Source: Verrucomicrobiota bacterium
GTDB lineage: Bacteria; Verrucomicrobiota; Verrucomicrobiia; Limisphaerales; UBA1100
Assembly (NCBI GenBank): GCA_028872645.1
Contig: JAPKDK010000073.1
Span: 1 to 11,750 of the forward strand
Length of the DNA: 11,750 bases
Direction of reading: 5' to 3'
Part shown: one piece after another, positions 1-6,532 of the stretch
How the letters are laid out: every line of letters starts with the position of its first letter
How positions within the stretch are numbered: position 1 is the first letter of the stretch
Translations under genes and position numbers: made by a program
Notes under the pieces: model-generated
The model's input: only the letters and a program-made list of their open reading frames with translations
What the model was told of the DNA's origin: nothing
Database searches by the model: none

Positions 1-123
1 CCCGCCAAGCCGCATCCGCGATGGAGTCAAGCCAGCGAGGAAATGAAAGGAACAGACGGGCTGCGTGTGCGTACACTGAAGTATAATGGCTACGGCGCGG
101 TGGCGGGATTGTACCGTCGTTAA
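1..123 (+). CDS. C-terminal tail of an unrecognised protein (5' partial)
   Basis: Reading frame 1 is open from the first base to a TAA at 121-123 and gives 40 residues ending in GYGAVAGLYRR. The stop lies only 3 bp before the nnr ATG, as expected for the preceding gene of the same operon. The tail is basic and has no motif I can assign. It does not look like the C-terminus of holo-ACP synthase, a common neighbour of nnr in other bacteria. Coding status rests on the open frame, plausible amino-acid composition and tight spacing only. The function is unknown from this fragment. Confidence 0.6.
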   Translation, partial: PAKPHPRWSQASEEMKGTDGLRVRTLKYNGYGAVAGLYRR

Positions 124-126
124 GGC

Positions 127-1551
127 ATGCCGCTCCCCGTTATTTCCGTGGCGCAAATGCGCGAGTGGGAGGAGCGCGCTTGGGTCGCAGGTGTTTCCGA
201 AGAGGCGGTGATGAAACTTGCCGGGAAGGCAGTGGCACACTGTGTTTTTGACCTTGAGGATCATTCCGGTTCATCAATACTTTTTCTGGTTGGCAAAGGC
301 AAAAATGGGGGTGATGCCCGAATCGCTGCCGAGTTGCTCAAGGCAGAGGGGGTTGAGGGCGTTCAGCTAATGGAGCTGAAGGATGGAACCGAATCTTTGC
401 CGAACTTATCCGACGTGTCGCTCGTGGTGGACGGGCTTTTTGGCGTCGGGCTTAATCGGGAGTTGTCATCTGATTGGTGTAATTTCATCGAGCGACTCAA
501 TGAAGCCACACATGGCTTGCGAGTTCCAGTGCTGTCCGTAGACGTGCCTTCCGGGTTGGATGCGGACACCGGTCAACCGCGCGGCGCGGCGGTACGCGCG
601 GACTATACGTTAACCGTTGGCGCGCCCAAGACCGGATTAATTTCAGAACATGCCTCGGAATTTGTAGGGCACTTGAAAGTGGTTGCGGATATCGGTTTGC
701 CCGATGCGCCACCATTGGGCGAGTTGCGATGGGTTGATGCCGATGATTTTAAACGCTTCGTTCCCAAGCGCCCCGCCAGCGCGCACAAAGGCACCTTTGG
801 ACATGTTGGGATTATCGCTGGTTCCACGGGCTATCATGGCGCGGCGGTGTTGGCCGCCCGCGGAGCTGTATGTGCCGGCGTGGGATTGGTGAGCGTGTTT
901 ACTCCCGCGTATGCGCCTGTGGCTGCACAGTTGCAATCGGCGATGGTGCATCCGTGGGATGCTAACGTGATTCACACATTGAGCGCATGCACCTCAGTGG
1001 TCATTGGCCCGGGCTTATTGGGGCCCGATGTGCCTGAAAGTTTACGGCGGGTAGTGATCAATCTATGGCGGGAATCGGAAAACCCAATCGTGGTAGATGC
1101 CAGCGCGCTAGAATGGATATCCAACGAATCCATCCCGGAAAATGCCGTACGCGTGGTAACCCCGCATCCCGGGGAAGCGGCAAGAATATTGGAAACAACA
1201 GCCGGCCAAATCCAAGCCGATCGAGTGCAAGCTCTGCGTCAGGTTTCCACCCGATGTGGCGGAGCCATCGCAGTGCTCAAAGGTCGGCATACGCTCATTG
1301 GCGCTTTTGAAGGGCCGGTGACAATCAATGGCAGTGGCAGTCCGCACCTTGCGCAAGGGGGTAGCGGGGATGTGCTTGCGGGTTATTTGGGGGGTTGGCT
1401 GGCCCGCAAGGATTTAGAGGCGGTGCCGAAAAACACAATCGCATTCGCAGTGTGGAGGCACGGAGCAGCGGCGGATCATCTTTCCGCCTTTGGTTTCGAG
1501 CGGGATATTGATTCTTTACTCTCAACACTTGAGAGAAATTTTGATTGCTGA
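127..1551 (+). CDS. nnr: Bifunctional NAD(P)H-hydrate epimerase / ADP-dependent NAD(P)H-hydrate dehydratase
   Basis: This is a cytoplasmic metabolite-repair enzyme. The N-terminal YjeF_N domain epimerises R- and S-NAD(P)HX, and the C-terminal ribokinase-like domain dehydrates S-NAD(P)HX back to NAD(P)H using ADP. At 474 aa it has the length of the usual two-domain fusion. In the N domain (about 1-205) I see GKGKNGGDA at 56-64 (family GxGNNGGDG), DGLFGVGL at 102-109, SVDVPSGLDADTG at 137-149 and GAPKTGL at 165-171. In the C domain (about 206-474) I see HKGTFG at 220-225, GSTGYHGAA at 232-240, IGPGLLG at 293-299, TPHPGE at 345-350, and the hallmark GGSGDVLAG at 411-419. The epimerase phosphate loop is slightly off consensus (K59 and A64), but the Asp and Lys motifs of the fold are present. 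The ATG follows the upstream stop by 3 bp with no good ribosome-binding site, suggesting coupled translation. Confidence 0.95.
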   Translation: MPLPVISVAQMREWEERAWVAGVSEEAVMKLAGKAVAHCVFDLEDHSGSSILFLVGKGKNGGDARIAAELLKAEGVEGVQLMELKDGTESLPNLSDVSLVVDGLFGVGLNRELSSDWCNFIERLNEATHGLRVPVLSVDVPSGLDADTGQPRGAAVRADYTLTVGAPKTGLISEHASEFVGHLKVVADIGLPDAPPLGELRWVDADDFKRFVPKRPASAHKGTFGHVGIIAGSTGYHGAAVLAARGAVCAGVGLVSVFTPAYAPVAAQLQSAMVHPWDANVIHTLSACTSVVIGPGLLGPDVPESLRRVVINLWRESENPIVVDASALEWISNESIPENAVRVVTPHPGEAARILETTAGQIQADRVQALRQVSTRCGGAIAVLKGRHTLIGAFEGPVTINGSGSPHLAQGGSGDVLAGYLGGWLARKDLEAVPKNTIAFAVWRHGAAADHLSAFGFERDIDSLLSTLERNFDC

Positions 1552-1564
1552 AATCGGTATTTTG

Positions 1565-2848
1565 GTGCACGTTCAGCGAGGAGTGAGGGGGTGGATTTTA
1601 TTTTTCGTTTGGCTGCTGGTCGTGGTTCCGGATGCGCGTGCTGCGTTTCTCGTGGAATATCAGGGCGGGCGCAAACCGGTTCAGATACACAGCATCTTAT
1701 CCGTGAACTCGGATGGCGTCGTGCTTCGCCCCTTGGGTGGGGGGTTCGGCAATGGCGTGCGCCATCGTTGGGATGAATTCACAGTACGCACTCTGGGCAT
1801 ACTGATGAGTGAATTATTGAAGGATCCTCTTTTCAGCCAAAAATCACGTGATGCTAAATTTAAAATCATGGATGCGGTTGAGACAGCCCGGAGGAAGAAG
1901 CCTCCCGTGGCGATTGCGCCACCGAACCAACTCGTCCAACCGGTTGCTCCACCGGCATCTCTGCCCGTGGTCGTGACCAATACCCCTGCACCGCCTGCGG
2001 TAAACCCCAAAACAGGAATCCCAAGATCCGTGCCCGCGCCCACCAATAGTTTGCCGGCGCTGCCTAAGCCCACAAGCCCCACTCCCGCTGCACCGGTCGC
2101 TATCAATGTGGCATCCCCGCCGGCCCCTATCTTTCAGCTTGTTGAGCCTCCCGGCGTGGCGGTTTTCCCTGAGCGGCGCCCACCCGCCAGTGGCATGAGC
2201 CCGGAAGTGGCGTTCAATCCCGCTGGGATATTCCTAGCGTTGCTGGTCATGGGCCTCAGCGGTTATGCCGGTTATGAAATTGCACGCTTCAAAAACCGGC
2301 CAGTAAAATTGATGTGTATCCTGAGCGCCGTTTTGCCTGTGCTGGGGCCTGCGGTTTTTTTGGCGCTGCCGCCGCAACAGGCCACCAGTGCAACCCCACT
2401 TGGCTCGCCACGCGTTCCCGATGCGGCCGAACTGCCCAGCACCACCACGCCTTTACCGGCAGTTCGGGGTTTAAAATATGAGGACGATCCGGATTCGCCC
2501 TACGCCAATCTCACCGATGGGGCGGGGGAGGAAACCCAATATGTGGATGAATCCGTTACTGCTGCCGCTCCGGTTCCAGTTGCGAAGTCGCTCGAGCATT
2601 TTCACAGTTCTGAATACGAATTTACACCGGCATTTTTCAGCGAATACTTTGCTCGGTTTGTGGGTGCGGAGGCCACCTCTGGTGAGGCACTTATCTTGCG
2701 AACTAATGCCAACGAATATTCCGTCCACTACATTTCGACAGTAGATGCCACCGGGCTGCAATTTATTTTTGCGTCCCAGAGCCAATGGATGGAGGAGTTT
2801 TTGACCTACGCCGATATTACCGAAGTCGAGGTGCTGGGTCATGCCTGA
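1565..2848 (+). CDS. Uncharacterised exported/membrane protein with proline-rich linker and two membrane segments
   Basis: I do not recognise a named family. From the GTG at 1565 it is 427 aa. A basic N-terminus leads into a hydrophobic signal segment (about 9-21) ending in PDARAA, a plausible signal-peptidase I site. A small domain (about 27-110) has a WDEF motif near 69-72. A Pro/Ala-rich linker follows (about 113-213), then two hydrophobic helices (about 220-239 and 249-268), another low-complexity stretch (about 270-345), and a C-terminal domain (about 359-427) that looks beta-rich (LILRTNANEYSVHYIS, then FIFAS). The start is uncertain. GTG 1583 is also in frame, but the GAGGA before it is too close. 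An upstream ATG at 1490 would overlap nnr by 62 bp and add residues before the signal. The C-terminus overlaps adk by 8 bp, so it is co-translated with housekeeping genes. The layout resembles uncharacterised Verrucomicrobia proteins I remember, but this is unverified. Confidence 0.75.
   Translation: MHVQRGVRGWILFFVWLLVVVPDARAAFLVEYQGGRKPVQIHSILSVNSDGVVLRPLGGGFGNGVRHRWDEFTVRTLGILMSELLKDPLFSQKSRDAKFKIMDAVETARRKKPPVAIAPPNQLVQPVAPPASLPVVVTNTPAPPAVNPKTGIPRSVPAPTNSLPALPKPTSPTPAAPVAINVASPPAPIFQLVEPPGVAVFPERRPPASGMSPEVAFNPAGIFLALLVMGLSGYAGYEIARFKNRPVKLMCILSAVLPVLGPAVFLALPPQQATSATPLGSPRVPDAAELPSTTTPLPAVRGLKYEDDPDSPYANLTDGAGEETQYVDESVTAAAPVPVAKSLEHFHSSEYEFTPAFFSEYFARFVGAEATSGEALILRTNANEYSVHYISTVDATGLQFIFASQSQWMEEFLTYADITEVEVLGHA
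2828..2833 (+). promoter_or_regulatory. Ribosome-binding site for adk
   Basis: GAGGTG lies inside the end of the preceding gene, 7 bases before the ATG at 2841. It favours that start over the in-frame ATG at 2853, which has no Shine-Dalgarno match at useful distance. Confidence 0.6.
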
Positions 2849-3446
2849 ACAAATGAAATACAACGCCGTACTGCTGTTTGGCGCGCCTGGTTCCGGCAAG
2901 GGAACCCAGGGCCGCATTTTGCGTAATCTTCCGAATTGCTATTACTTCGCCTGTGGCGATGCGTTCCGAAATTTACGCCCGGATGATCCGCTCGGCAAAA
3001 CGTTCCTTGAATACTCCAGCCGAGGCGAGTTGGTGCCCGATGAATTCACCATCACCCTTTGGCAAAAAAATATGGAGAGTGCCATCGTAAAGGGAGCATT
3101 CCATCCCAAACAAGACTTTCTGGTGCTCGATGGCATTCCGCGCAATCCACATCAGGTGGAAATGATGGGTGAACACGTCAACGTGTTGGCTGTGCTGCAT
3201 CTCGCCTGTCCGGATCAGGAGCAAATGATCGAGCGCATCCAACGCCGTGCCCTGCTCGAAAGCCGATTGGACGATGCCAACCTCGACATCATCCGGCAAC
3301 GCTTCGAAACCTACAAACAGGAAACCCAACCCGTGCTGGATTGTTTCACCGCCGACATCGTGCATGACATCAATTCCACCCAATCGCCCGTCAAAGTGCT
3401 CAGCGGTGTTGCGGAAGCGCTAGGCCAACTGGAGTTTTGCAACTGA
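2841..3446 (+). CDS. adk: Adenylate kinase-like nucleoside monophosphate kinase, short LID form
   Basis: This cytoplasmic enzyme should interconvert ATP + AMP and 2 ADP. At 201 aa it is shorter than the roughly 214 aa E. coli-type enzyme. The P-loop GAPGSGKGTQ is at 14-23. The AMP-binding elements are GDAFR at 39-43 (usually GDMLR), RGELVPDE at 61-68 and LDGIPRN at 96-102 (usually LDGFPRT). The C-terminal SRLDD at 141-145 and FETYKQETQPV at 155-165 match the family pattern GRxDD...RxxxYxxxTxPV. Between R136 and R142 the long, often zinc-binding LID insert is absent, as in short-type or eukaryotic-cytosolic-like kinases. The gene overlaps its upstream neighbour by 8 bp and fmt by 1 bp. The substitutions leave open a paralogous NMP kinase (UMP/CMP-like) or a divergent Adk; adenylate kinase is the best call. 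Confidence 0.88.
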   Translation: MPEQMKYNAVLLFGAPGSGKGTQGRILRNLPNCYYFACGDAFRNLRPDDPLGKTFLEYSSRGELVPDEFTITLWQKNMESAIVKGAFHPKQDFLVLDGIPRNPHQVEMMGEHVNVLAVLHLACPDQEQMIERIQRRALLESRLDDANLDIIRQRFETYKQETQPVLDCFTADIVHDINSTQSPVKVLSGVAEALGQLEFCN

Positions 3447-4387
3447 TGCCTCCCCGCGTGCTCTACATGGGCACCGCCGAACTGGCCTGCCCGCCGCTCG
3501 CCGCCCTTCATGCAAGCCCCGTTGCCGACGTGGTGGGCGTGGTCACCCAGCCCGACCGACCCGGTGGACGCAAACTGAAACCCCAGCCCAGTTTCGTAAA
3601 ACAATGCGCACTCGATCTGGGCTTGCCGGTTATCCAGCCACAAACACTTCGCACCCCCGGGGCAATTGAACAACTTGCTGCATTTGAGCCGGACCTTTTC
3701 GTTGTCACCGCCTTTGGGCAAATCCTTCCTCAGTCAGCGCTCGACCTGCCGCCGCATGGTGCGCTGAATGTGCATGTTTCACTCTTGCCGCGGCATCGCG
3801 GTGCGGCCCCTATCCAATGGGCCATTCTCGAAGGGGATACTGAAACCGGCGTCACGCTCATGCGGATGGATGCGGGGCTTGATACAGGCGGAATTATCGC
3901 CACCGTAAAAACTGAAATTACTGAAGGGGACACCGCCCAAACTTTGCACGATCGATTGGGACAAATGGGTGCCGTGCTGCTAACTGAATCGCTGCCCGGT
4001 TATCTCGATGGCACTCGCAAGCCTGTTTCGCAGGATGACGCTCGATCGACCTATGCGCGAAAAATTCTAAAACAAGACGGACAAATCGATTGGGCTGAAT
4101 CTGCCAAAACTATTCATCGCAAGCTGCGCGCCCTTACGCCGTGGCCCGGGATTTTCACGTCCCTGCCCACCGCAAAATTGCGATTGGTTAAAATTCAATC
4201 CGCCGATATTTCCACCACGGAAGGTGCCGCGGGTGAAGTGTTATCAACAGGTGAAAACGGCATCCTGATTGGGTGCGGAAAACAGTCGTTGAATCTTCTG
4301 CGTTTACAAAGAGAAGGCAGTCGGCCCTTGAACCCAGGCGATTTCCTCAATGGCTTCCCTTTGCACGCCGGGCAAAAGCTTGGTTAA
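3446..4387 (+). CDS. fmt: Methionyl-tRNA formyltransferase
   Basis: This cytoplasmic enzyme transfers a formyl group from 10-formyl-tetrahydrofolate to Met-tRNA(fMet) for translation initiation. From the ATG at 3446 it is 313 aa, the normal family length. The N-terminal formyltransferase domain (about 1-205) has LYMGTAEL at 6-13, TQPDRPGGRK near 34-43, and NVHVSLLPRHRGAAP starting at N108. The catalytic triad N108, H110 and D146 (in GLDTGG) falls at the E. coli residue numbers, which supports this start over the in-frame TTG at 3437. The C-terminal OB-type tRNA-binding domain contains KQDGQIDW near 209-216 and LTPWPG near 230-235. The adk stop and fmt start share an A (TGATG), with a GGAG 11 bases upstream, indicating coupled translation. 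It is the last gene of this operon; a new promoter follows within 25 bp. Confidence 0.96.
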   Translation: MPPRVLYMGTAELACPPLAALHASPVADVVGVVTQPDRPGGRKLKPQPSFVKQCALDLGLPVIQPQTLRTPGAIEQLAAFEPDLFVVTAFGQILPQSALDLPPHGALNVHVSLLPRHRGAAPIQWAILEGDTETGVTLMRMDAGLDTGGIIATVKTEITEGDTAQTLHDRLGQMGAVLLTESLPGYLDGTRKPVSQDDARSTYARKILKQDGQIDWAESAKTIHRKLRALTPWPGIFTSLPTAKLRLVKIQSADISTTEGAAGEVLSTGENGILIGCGKQSLNLLRLQREGSRPLNPGDFLNGFPLHAGQKLG

Positions 4388-4409
4388 TTTTCAATAATCC
4401 ACCTCGGCC

Positions 4410-4437
4410 TTGACAATGCGGCCTCTATAGCTAAATT
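4410..4437 (+). promoter_or_regulatory. Sigma70-like promoter of the efflux operon
   Basis: A perfect -35 hexamer TTGACA (4410-4415) is followed after 16 bp by TAAATT (4432-4437), which matches four of six positions of the -10 consensus. Transcription would start near 4444, just before the palindrome at 4447. It lies in the only sizeable non-coding gap (4388-4478) before the regulator and reads towards it. The -10 is imperfect, so the exact start is inferred. Confidence 0.6.
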
Positions 4438-4446
4438 GAACGCCTG

Positions 4447-4466
4447 ATTCAAACGTACGTTTGAAT
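4447..4466 (+). promoter_or_regulatory. Perfect 20-bp palindromic operator, probable TetR-family binding site
   Basis: ATTCAAACGTACGTTTGAAT equals its own reverse complement over all 20 bases. It sits about 10 bp downstream of the -10 box and 12 bp before the repressor start codon, so a bound dimer would block initiation or promoter escape. Size, symmetry and position are typical of TetR-family autoregulatory operators. That this repressor binds it is an inference. Confidence 0.8.
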
Positions 4467-4471
4467 GAAGG
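4467..4471 (+). promoter_or_regulatory. Ribosome-binding site deciding the repressor start
   Basis: GAAGG directly follows the palindrome and is 7 bases before the ATG at 4479. It is only 1 base from the other in-frame ATG at 4473, so 4479 is preferred. Confidence 0.45.
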
Positions 4472-4478
4472 CATGAAG

Positions 4479-5108
4479 ATGAAGGACACAAAGGGCGATA
4501 TCTTGAATGCGGCGGAGCGCTTATTTGCCGCGCGTGGGCCCCATGCGACGTCTTTGCGCCAAATAATCAGCAGCGCCAAGGTGAACTTGGCGGCAGTACA
4601 TTACCACTTCGGAAGCAAGGAATCCCTGATGCAGGCCGTGATGTCGCGCCGGTTGGTGCCGTTGAATGCCGAGCGATTGGCCTTGTTGGAAGAACAAGAG
4701 CGCGCGCATGGACGACGGGTTGTTCCGCTGGCAAAAGTGCTCACCGCGCTGGTTGGGCCTGCGTTGCGATTGAGCCGAAACCCGAAAAAGGGTGGCGTGG
4801 TGTTTATGCAATTATTGGGTCGTTGTTTCATGGAGCCGGATCCAAAAATTCAGGCCATGCTTGACCAGCAATTACAAGAGGTGGCCGGTCGTTTTATTCC
4901 CGCGCTGCAACGGGCCGTTCCAAAATTGCCGGAGGAAGATTTTTTTTGGCGGATTCATTTTCTGGTCGGCGCTATGGCGCACACAATGGCAGACGCTGAA
5001 CGACTGCGGACTTTTTCGGGCGGCCGCTGCAATCCTGATGACACGGAGGCGATGATTGACCATTTGGTGAATTTCCTGTCTGCCGGTTTCAAGGCAAAGT
5101 CACGATGA
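4479..5108 (+). CDS. TetR-family transcriptional repressor of the efflux operon
   Basis: This is a 209 aa DNA-binding dimeric repressor. The N-terminal TetR domain (about 5-52) has ILNAAERLFAARG at 8-20, a helix-turn-helix around 26-45, and the signature VHYHFGSKESLMQAV starting at V40. The C-terminal ligand domain contains RLVPLNAERLALLEEQ and GGVVFMQLLGRCFMEPD, which resemble the C-terminal domain of PsrA-like TetR regulators; that subfamily placement is from memory and not firm. It is the first gene after a promoter with an overlapping palindrome, and its TGA overlaps the ATG of the outer-membrane component by 4 bp (ATGA). It therefore very probably represses its own operon and is released by a pump substrate or related hydrophobic ligand. 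The ATG at 4473 and a TTG at 4461 inside the operator are alternative starts, judged less likely. Confidence 0.92.
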   Translation: MKDTKGDILNAAERLFAARGPHATSLRQIISSAKVNLAAVHYHFGSKESLMQAVMSRRLVPLNAERLALLEEQERAHGRRVVPLAKVLTALVGPALRLSRNPKKGGVVFMQLLGRCFMEPDPKIQAMLDQQLQEVAGRFIPALQRAVPKLPEEDFFWRIHFLVGAMAHTMADAERLRTFSGGRCNPDDTEAMIDHLVNFLSAGFKAKSR

Positions 5109-6532
5109 GCGCGCGATGTTTTTATTTTGTATTGATGGTGATCGTTTGTTCGCTTGCGGGGTGCGCAATGCGATTGCCGGAGCGACAGGGTTTTTCAATG
5201 AACCTGCCGGGGAATTGGGCCTCGGGCCAAAGCTCGACTAATGACCCGGCCGGTGAATGGTGGGAATCTTTGGGCAGCACGGAATTAACGGCTTTGGTCA
5301 AGGAGGCGTTGGCTAACAATCCGAACCTTCAGGCGACAGCGGTGCGGTTGGATCAGTCGCGCTTACGCGCGAGCATTGCGGGCGCGGAACGTCGGCCCAC
5401 ATTGAATGCGTCTCTGGATGCCGGTAAAAAACGCAGCAACTTTATTGGTCTGCCGATCGGCGATTCGTCAGTGCTCACTTCGCGTTCTGAGAATTACGGG
5501 TTCACTCTGTCGAGTAATTGGGAACTGGACGTGTGGGGTCGGATTCGCGCCGGACAACTTGCCGCATCTATGGACACCGCCGTGGCGCAGGCTGAGTTGG
5601 CCGCGGCGCAGCAATCGCTTGCCGCACAGACAGTAAAGGCGTGGTTGGCGCTTACCGAGGCGCGCGAGCAATTGGGTTTGGAAGAAGCCAATGTCGCCAT
5701 CCTAGATCTTACTGTACGTCAGGCCGACCTCCGCTATGGACTCGGCGTGGGGCCGGCGTTGGATTTGCGTTTGGCTGAGACGAATCTGTCCGCCGCGCGC
5801 GCGACTGTGGAGCAATGGCGTTCCCCGCGCGCGCAGGCGCAGCGACAACTGGAAGTCTTGCTGGGCCGTTATCCAGCGGGCACGCTTAAGGGCATGGCGG
5901 CTTTGCCGGATTTGCCGCCGCCGATCCCTATCGGCTTACCGTCACAATTGCTTACGCGCCGCCCGGATATTTTGGGTGCGCACGGTCGGTTGATAGCCGC
6001 CGATGCCCGCATTGCTGTGGCGCGTGCGGAATTGTACCCAAAATTTTCACTCACCGCTTCAGGTGGCACTTCTAGTGACGAGCTGGAAAATCTGCTGAAC
6101 AATCATTTACTCGTGTGGTCCTTGGGATCGAATCTCACGCAACCGATCCTCAACGGCGGTCGTTTGCGGGCCAACTTAAAATTGAGCGAATCTCACGCAG
6201 CGGAAGCGGTGATTCAATATCGGGGCACAGTGCTCAACGCGTTCGCCGAAGTGGAAACCGCGTTGGCAAACGAACAACTTTTGGCCGCGCGTGAGTCACG
6301 CCTGTTGGAGTCCTTCGGCCTGGCCGAGCAGGCTTTGGTGCTTGCGGAGGACCGTTTTGCACGCGGCCTAGAGCCCTTTATGCGCGTGCTTGAAAATCAG
6401 CGGCGCGTCAATGAATTGCGCAGCCAACAAGTGGAGGTGCGGAGGTTGTGTTTGGAAAATCGCGTGAATCTTCACCTCGCGCTGGGCGGAAGTTTTGGCA
6501 TCCCAAAGAACGCCACGGAGGGAGCACCGTGA
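5105..6532 (+). CDS. Outer-membrane efflux lipoprotein, NodT/OprM type
   Basis: This is the outer-membrane channel of a tripartite RND pump, 475 aa, normal for NodT-family proteins. The N-terminus is a lipoprotein signal with lipobox SLAGC, cysteine at 20 and Ala at +2, consistent with outer-membrane sorting. Two OEP repeats follow (about 55-260 and 270-460). Typical landmarks are NNPNLQATAVRLDQSR from 71, NWELDVWGRIRAG from 138, the helical AQAELAAAQQSLAAQTVKAW stretch, LLTRRPDILGAH near 282-293 and AELYPKFSLTASGG near 307-320. The start overlaps the repressor stop by 4 bp, and the end overlaps the adaptor GTG by 4 bp (GTGA). Placing the channel gene before adaptor and pump is less usual than the mexAB-oprM order but is known in other operons. 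Confidence 0.95.
   Translation: MSARCFYFVLMVIVCSLAGCAMRLPERQGFSMNLPGNWASGQSSTNDPAGEWWESLGSTELTALVKEALANNPNLQATAVRLDQSRLRASIAGAERRPTLNASLDAGKKRSNFIGLPIGDSSVLTSRSENYGFTLSSNWELDVWGRIRAGQLAASMDTAVAQAELAAAQQSLAAQTVKAWLALTEAREQLGLEEANVAILDLTVRQADLRYGLGVGPALDLRLAETNLSAARATVEQWRSPRAQAQRQLEVLLGRYPAGTLKGMAALPDLPPPIPIGLPSQLLTRRPDILGAHGRLIAADARIAVARAELYPKFSLTASGGTSSDELENLLNNHLLVWSLGSNLTQPILNGGRLRANLKLSESHAAEAVIQYRGTVLNAFAEVETALANEQLLAARESRLLESFGLAEQALVLAEDRFARGLEPFMRVLENQRRVNELRSQQVEVRRLCLENRVNLHLALGGSFGIPKNATEGAP
6517..6521 (+). promoter_or_regulatory. Ribosome-binding site for the adaptor gene
   Basis: GGAGG, within the longer purine run GGAGGGAG (6517-6524), is 7 bases before the GTG at 6529. It fixes that GTG as the start rather than an upstream ATG at 6448, which would overlap the previous gene by 85 bp and add 27 residues before the membrane anchor. 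Confidence 0.75.

Noticed and set aside
82..87. Perfect TATAAT -10 hexamer 39 bp before the nnr ATG
   Set aside because: It lies inside the upstream open frame, and no -35-like hexamer or extended -10 TG is found at 16-18 bp spacing, so a promoter here is not supported; chance occurrence is likely.
1490..1564. Upstream ATG start for the uncharacterised protein
   Set aside because: It would overlap nnr by 62 bp and place an odd 25-residue extension before a clear signal segment; a start at GTG 1565 or 1583 fits better.
4404..4424. Possible hairpin GGCC...GGCC after fmt as a terminator
   Set aside because: The stem would be only 4 bp and no T-run follows; it also overlaps the -35 box, so it was not called a terminator.
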